Source: Actinoplanes oblitus (GTDB lineage: Bacteria > Actinomycetota > Actinomycetes > Mycobacteriales > Micromonosporaceae). Taken from it: DNA of 64,000 nt. Where the stretch lies: positions 3,487,501 to 3,551,500 of the forward strand of contig NZ_CP126980.1 in assembly GCF_030252345.1 (NCBI RefSeq), read 5' to 3'. A program made the position numbers and the translations under genes. The notes beneath the pieces are model-generated. The model was not told where the DNA came from. It did no database searches and was given only the letters and a program-made list of their open reading frames with translations. Below, in pieces: positions 60,372 to 64,000 of the stretch; within the stretch, counting starts at the first letter, position 1; each line of letters starts with the position of its first letter.

Positions 60372-61544
60372 TCAGCTCACTGCGAGGGCGGCCACGGTCA
60401 GGTGGTGCATACCCTTCGCGCCGCTCTGCCGGACGATCTCACCGTTGGAGTAGAAGCCGCCGAACGGGATCGGGGCGAGCGCGTCCCGGAGCCGCTCGGT
60501 GGCCAGGTCGGTGTGCTCCCGGCCGAGGGCGATCGGGCGTACGCAACAATCGAAGACCAGCACCCCCAGCGGCGCCGCACCTTCGACGGCATCGGCGGCG
60601 GCGCGGCCGGCGGCCGCCGCCGCGTCCACCACCTCGCCGGTCTCGGCGGCCATGACCCACACCATCGCGCCCTCCGGCGTGTCGGCCAGCCCGGAGATCG
60701 ACCGCTCGCCGGCGTCGCACTCGAAGATGATCCGGACGTCCTCGCCGGTGCGCCGGGCCAGCCCGAGCGGCCGGATCGGGGCGAACCGCAGGAACGCCTC
60801 CGGGTCGGTGGCCAGCTCGGCGGCTCCGCCGGTACGCCGCAGGTAGACGTCGAGCGCCGGCTCGCCGTCCAGCTCGTAGATCTTGCCGCCCTCGCTGCGG
60901 GTCACCACCATCGGCTCGCCGGTCCGGTGCCAGCCGTGCGCCAGCCCGATGCCGAACGGCGACGGCGAGCCCAGCGCCGCGCCGAGCACCGCGTTCGGCA
61001 GCAACTGGACGTCGCCGCCGTCGCTGAAGAACGCGAACGTGCCGGTCTGCGTGACGTTGTCGCCGGCGCAGCCACCGATCAGCGGGACCCGCGCGCCGCT
61101 GATCGCGTACGCGCCGCGGACCACCTCCTGCTGGTCGCCGCTGCGCCCGTCGCCGAGCATCAGCAGCACCCGGTGCTCGGCCGCGACGTCGTCGAGCGCC
61201 GAGGCCACGGTCTCCCCGGCCGCGTAGAGATCCATGCTGTCGTGCGGGACCGCCCGCACCGAGGCGGCGAACCCGCCGAGCGCGTTGACCACCACCCCGG
61301 CGCCCGGCCCGTCCGGGGTGTACTCGCCGGACGTCGAGCAGCCGATCATCAGCACGTCACCGCCGGCCGCGGCGTGCACGGCGGCGGCCATCTCGCGCGT
61401 CGCGTGCGACAGCGACGCGAAGACGATCAGCAGGCCGGCCCGGCGGCCGCCGAGCGCGGCCTGGCAGGCCTGCGTCCCGGCCTCGGCGGGATCGGTCAGC
61501 AGGCTGCGCCCCACGCCGAACCACCGCTGTTCCGGACCGCTCAT
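60372..61544 (-). CDS. FIST domain sensory protein
   Basis: A 390-residue protein made of FIST N and FIST C domains, a predicted small-ligand sensor thought to bind amino acids. GLLIVFASLSHATREMAAAVH, VLMIGCSTSGEYTP and VPLIGGCAGDN are FIST N features; GGKIYELDGEPALDVYLRR, NGEIVRQSGAKGMHH and VLVFDCCVRPIALG belong to FIST C. ATG 61544 has GGGGAGCG upstream; the long open frame beyond is in the P450 promoter region. It probably feeds a signal to the GGDEF protein translated from the same mRNA. Confidence 0.87.
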   Translation of the reverse strand: MSGPEQRWFGVGRSLLTDPAEAGTQACQAALGGRRAGLLIVFASLSHATREMAAAVHAAAGGDVLMIGCSTSGEYTPDGPGAGVVVNALGGFAASVRAVPHDSMDLYAAGETVASALDDVAAEHRVLLMLGDGRSGDQQEVVRGAYAISGARVPLIGGCAGDNVTQTGTFAFFSDGGDVQLLPNAVLGAALGSPSPFGIGLAHGWHRTGEPMVVTRSEGGKIYELDGEPALDVYLRRTGGAAELATDPEAFLRFAPIRPLGLARRTGEDVRIIFECDAGERSISGLADTPEGAMVWVMAAETGEVVDAAAAAGRAAADAVEGAAPLGVLVFDCCVRPIALGREHTDLATERLRDALAPIPFGGFYSNGEIVRQSGAKGMHHLTVAALAVS

Positions 61545-61656
61545 GATCGCTCCCCAGTCGTGCCGCGCTTCCGGGGTTCCGAGATCGGCCGGGGCACCGG
61601 GGATCTGAGTGAAAGCCGGGTCGGCGGGCCTGGACAGCGACGGGCATGATGGCCCG

Positions 61657-62868
61657 ATGGGGATCGACATGGATTTCGAGACCGCGGTCGGCTCGCTGTT
61701 CCAACCGGAGGGGCGCATCGATCCCTATCCGGCCTATGACGTGCTCCGTTCGCACGCGGCGGCCTTCCCCGGCATGGAGAACCAGTGGTGGGTCACGTCG
61801 CACGCGCTGGTCAGCCGGCTGCTGCGGGACCCCGGCCTGCGGGTGGCCGACAAGTCCGACTACGACCGGTCGTGGCCGGACTGGCGGCAGAACCGCGGGG
61901 TCGCCTCGGTGGTGCTGTCGATGCTGCAGACCAACCCGCCGGACCACTCCCGGGTGCGCCGCGCGGCAGCCGCCACCTTCACCGCCCGCCGGGTCGCCGC
62001 CATGCGCGAGGTGATCACCGCGCAGGTCGACGAGCTGATCGACGAGTTGCCGGCCGAGACCGATTTCGTCGGCTCGTTCGCCTATCCGTTGCCGATCGCG
62101 GTGATCTGCGCGCTGCTCGGCATCCCGGAGTCGGAGCGCCGCTGGTTCCGGCAGCGCGCCGCCGACCTGACGGTGGTTCTGGAGCCGATCAGCAGCGAGG
62201 AGGAGATGGTCCGGGCCGACAAGGCGGGGCGTGAGCTGGAGGCGTACCTCACCGGGCTGATCGCCGACCGCCGGAACACCCCACGCGAGGACCTGACCAG
62301 CGCCCTCGTCGCGGCCGCCGACGACGATCAGGTGCTCACCGGCGAGGAGCTGCTGGCCAACCTGGTGCTGCTGCTGGTGGCCGGCTTCGAGACCACCACC
62401 AACCTGCTCGGCACCGGTCTCGAGATCCTGCTGAAGCATCCCCGGGAGGCCGATCGGTTGCGGTCCGACGCGGAGTTCGCGCCGGCTGTCGTCGAGGAGA
62501 TCCTCCGGTACGACTCGCCGGTCCAGCTGACGTCCCGCTTCACCACCACCCCGCTCGATCTGGGCGACGGCAGGCACCTGGACGTCGGCACCATGCTGAC
62601 CATGCTGCTCGGCTCGGCGAACCGGGACCCGGACCGCTACCCCGACCCGCACCGCTTCGACCCGGACCGGCCGAACATCCAGCCGGTCTCGTTCGGCGGC
62701 GGCGCGCACTACTGCCTGGGCGCGCCGCTGGCCCGGCTGGAGGCGCAGGTGGCGTTCCCGCGGTTGTTGAGCAGGCTGCCCCGGCTCGCGCTCAGCGGCG
62801 AGCCGGTGCGCCGGGATCGTCTGGTGTTGCGTGGCTACGCCAGCCTGCCGATCACGACCGGGGCTTGA
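61657..62868 (+). CDS. Cytochrome P450
   Basis: A 403-residue soluble P450 monooxygenase of the CYP105/107 style. The I-helix oxygen-binding motif LVAGFETTTN is near residue 245, the K-helix ExxR is EEILR near 286, and the heme-binding loop FGGGAHYCLGAPLARLEAQ has Cys353. Length is standard. ATG 61657 or ATG 61669 could start the protein; no strong Shine-Dalgarno. No ferredoxin gene is adjacent, so electrons come from elsewhere. The substrate cannot be predicted; its stop overlaps the convergent LLM gene by 17 bases. Confidence 0.92.
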   Translation: MGIDMDFETAVGSLFQPEGRIDPYPAYDVLRSHAAAFPGMENQWWVTSHALVSRLLRDPGLRVADKSDYDRSWPDWRQNRGVASVVLSMLQTNPPDHSRVRRAAAATFTARRVAAMREVITAQVDELIDELPAETDFVGSFAYPLPIAVICALLGIPESERRWFRQRAADLTVVLEPISSEEEMVRADKAGRELEAYLTGLIADRRNTPREDLTSALVAAADDDQVLTGEELLANLVLLLVAGFETTTNLLGTGLEILLKHPREADRLRSDAEFAPAVVEEILRYDSPVQLTSRFTTTPLDLGDGRHLDVGTMLTMLLGSANRDPDRYPDPHRFDPDRPNIQPVSFGGGAHYCLGAPLARLEAQVAFPRLLSRLPRLALSGEPVRRDRLVLRGYASLPITTGA

Positions 62869-63790
62869 TCTCCTTCTGGAAGAACTCCAGGAAGCCGTCC
62901 GGATCCGGTCCGGCATTCTGCAGGACCAGATGATCAAAACCGGCCTCGGCATAGGTCCGCAGCGCGTCCAGGTAGGGCTTCGGGTCCGGCCCGCAGACGA
63001 ACTTCTCCCGTACGTCCTCCGCGCGCACCGTCTGCGAGGCGGCGTCGAAGTTGACCGGGTTGGGCAGCTCGGTCATCACCTTCCAGCCGGTCAGCGCCCA
63101 CCGCGAGGTGCGGTGCGCCTCCTCGACGGCGGCCTCGACGGTCGGCGCCCAGGCCATCGGGATCTCCGCGTACTTCGGCCCGCTGCCGCCGTAGGCCTCG
63201 ACGAGATCCTTGCGGGGCTCGGTGGCGAACAGCCCGCCGCCGTGGGTGCGGGCCAGCTCGGCGGCTTTCCGGCCACCGGCGGCGACCGCGATCACCGGGA
63301 GGGTGTCCGGCAGGTCCCACACCCGGGCATCGTCCAGTCGCAGGTGCTTGCCCTGGTAGGACCGGTAACCGCCCTGCCAGAGCAGGTTGATGATGTCCAG
63401 TGCCTCGACCAGCATCTCGTGCCGGACCCGGACGCTCGGCCAGGCCTGACCGGTGACGTGCTCGTTCAGCCGTTCGCCGGAACCGATGCCGAGCGTGAAA
63501 CGGCCGTCCGAGATGATGGCGAGCGTGGCGGCCGCCTGCGCGATGATCGCCGGGTGGTACCGCACCGTCGGGCAGGTCACCCCGGTGGCCAGGCCGAGCC
63601 GGTCGGTGCGGGCGGCGATCGCGCTCAGCACGTTCCAGGCGAACGGCGAGTGGCCCTGCTCCTCGAGCCACGGGTGGTAGTGGTCACTGATCTCCACGAA
63701 GTCGAATCCGGCCTGCTCGGCGCGGACCGCCTGCCGGATCAGCTCCTTCGGGTCGAAGGCCTCGGCCATCAGCTTGTATCCGAATCGCAT
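62852..63790 (-). CDS. F420-dependent LLM-class oxidoreductase (FGD-like)
   Basis: A 312-residue luciferase-like enzyme, resembling the FGD/TIGR03557 subgroup (F420-dependent glucose-6-phosphate dehydrogenase relatives). MRFGYKLMAEAFDPKELIRQAVRAEQAGFDFVEISDHYHPWLEEQGHSPFAWNVL is the classic start, with the SDHYHPW motif near residue 35-41, TGVTCPTVRYHPAIIAQAAATLAIIS near 68-93 and GSGERLNEHV near 103. It probably reduces or oxidises a substrate with F420. ATG 63790 has GGGAAGGGCGATC upstream. It is convergent with the P450. Confidence 0.9.
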   Translation of the reverse strand: MRFGYKLMAEAFDPKELIRQAVRAEQAGFDFVEISDHYHPWLEEQGHSPFAWNVLSAIAARTDRLGLATGVTCPTVRYHPAIIAQAAATLAIISDGRFTLGIGSGERLNEHVTGQAWPSVRVRHEMLVEALDIINLLWQGGYRSYQGKHLRLDDARVWDLPDTLPVIAVAAGGRKAAELARTHGGGLFATEPRKDLVEAYGGSGPKYAEIPMAWAPTVEAAVEEAHRTSRWALTGWKVMTELPNPVNFDAASQTVRAEDVREKFVCGPDPKPYLDALRTYAEAGFDHLVLQNAGPDPDGFLEFFQKEIKPRS

Positions 63791-64000
63791 GCTGATCGCC
63801 CTTCCCGGGCAGCCGCCCGGCAAACGTGCCGGCGGTGCTTCCCTTCCCGGGCCGGGGCCCGCGGACAAGGTGCCGATGTGGTGACACCGGGGCGCCGGAC
63901 GCCCGGCGACGGGTTGCGATGGGCGGGTTCGGCGCTACGCTCGATCCGAGTTCGGTCGGCCCGGGGTTCGGACCGGGCCGGGAGCGGCGAACGGCCAGGA
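63791..64000. other. Terminal gap, no gene seen
   Basis: The promoter side of the LLM gene and the right edge of the window. A CGGCCCGG/CCGGGCCG inverted repeat (63957-63980) is present. No ORF with coding character begins here. Confidence 0.4.

Overview
The window is about 73% GC chromosomal DNA from an actinomycete. Evidence for this is wobble-position GC bias in every real gene, many GTG starts, many 1-4 base stop/start overlaps, F420-dependent LLM oxidoreductases, a SigK/RskA pair, an M4 protease/emfourin pair and an NrtR Nudix regulator. The overall gene style resembles Micromonosporaceae (Actinoplanes-like), but that is inference from style, not from a marker gene. I saw no tRNA, rRNA, transposase, integrase or CRISPR array.

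Layout. 1-2.2 kb: the 3' part of an MFS exporter and a GT2 glycosyltransferase. 2.2-2.8 kb: intergenic tandem-repeat arrays. 2.85-4.25 kb: an aldehyde dehydrogenase, divergent from a tightly overlapped eight-gene operon (4.36-14.36 kb) that is the most distinctive part of the window. The operon encodes a NodU/CmcH-type carbamoyltransferase, GT2, a GmhB-like HAD phosphatase fused to a GT9 heptosyltransferase, two GT4-like enzymes, a GmhA isomerase reading in frame into an HldE kinase/nucleotidyltransferase, a short SDR and a second GT9. Together these could make an ADP-heptose-like donor and build a carbamoylated heptose-containing glycan.

14.4-27.9 kb: an RCK-pore-RCK potassium channel, SnoaL-like/TetR pair, M4 protease with emfourin inhibitor, TetR with small membrane protein, an MFS transporter, SDRs, an LLM oxidoreductase/ParA-like ATPase/TetR module with matching operators, a lipoprotein metallopeptidase and an HTH protein. 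27.9-38.7 kb: a secreted subtilase, an FtsX-type ABC transporter with SMP-30 protein, a divergent NarL-type two-component system, SDR/XRE pair and a CHRD-like/class F sortase fusion with a broken N-terminus and a kinase gene fragment. 38.9-45.9 kb: RskA/SigK, an orphan PotD-like binding protein, a UbiA prenyltransferase, membrane and hypothetical proteins and a VanY-like peptidase.

45.99-48.6 kb: an SPFH/NAD-kinase-like operon divergent from NrtR, with two matching palindromic operators. 48.7-52.1 kb: an MprF-like DUF2156 protein, a membrane protein and an esterase in an overlapped operon. 52.5-57.9 kb: a Pro-rich membrane protein, a CHASE3/HAMP histidine kinase, a discoidin/DUF1996 secreted protein, a YwiC-like protein and an oxidoreductase gene remnant. 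57.85-58.8 kb: a large hairpin-repeat array of the same family as the array at 2.2 kb, in opposite orientation. 58.9-63.8 kb: a FIST/GGDEF signalling pair, a P450 and a second F420-type LLM oxidoreductase.
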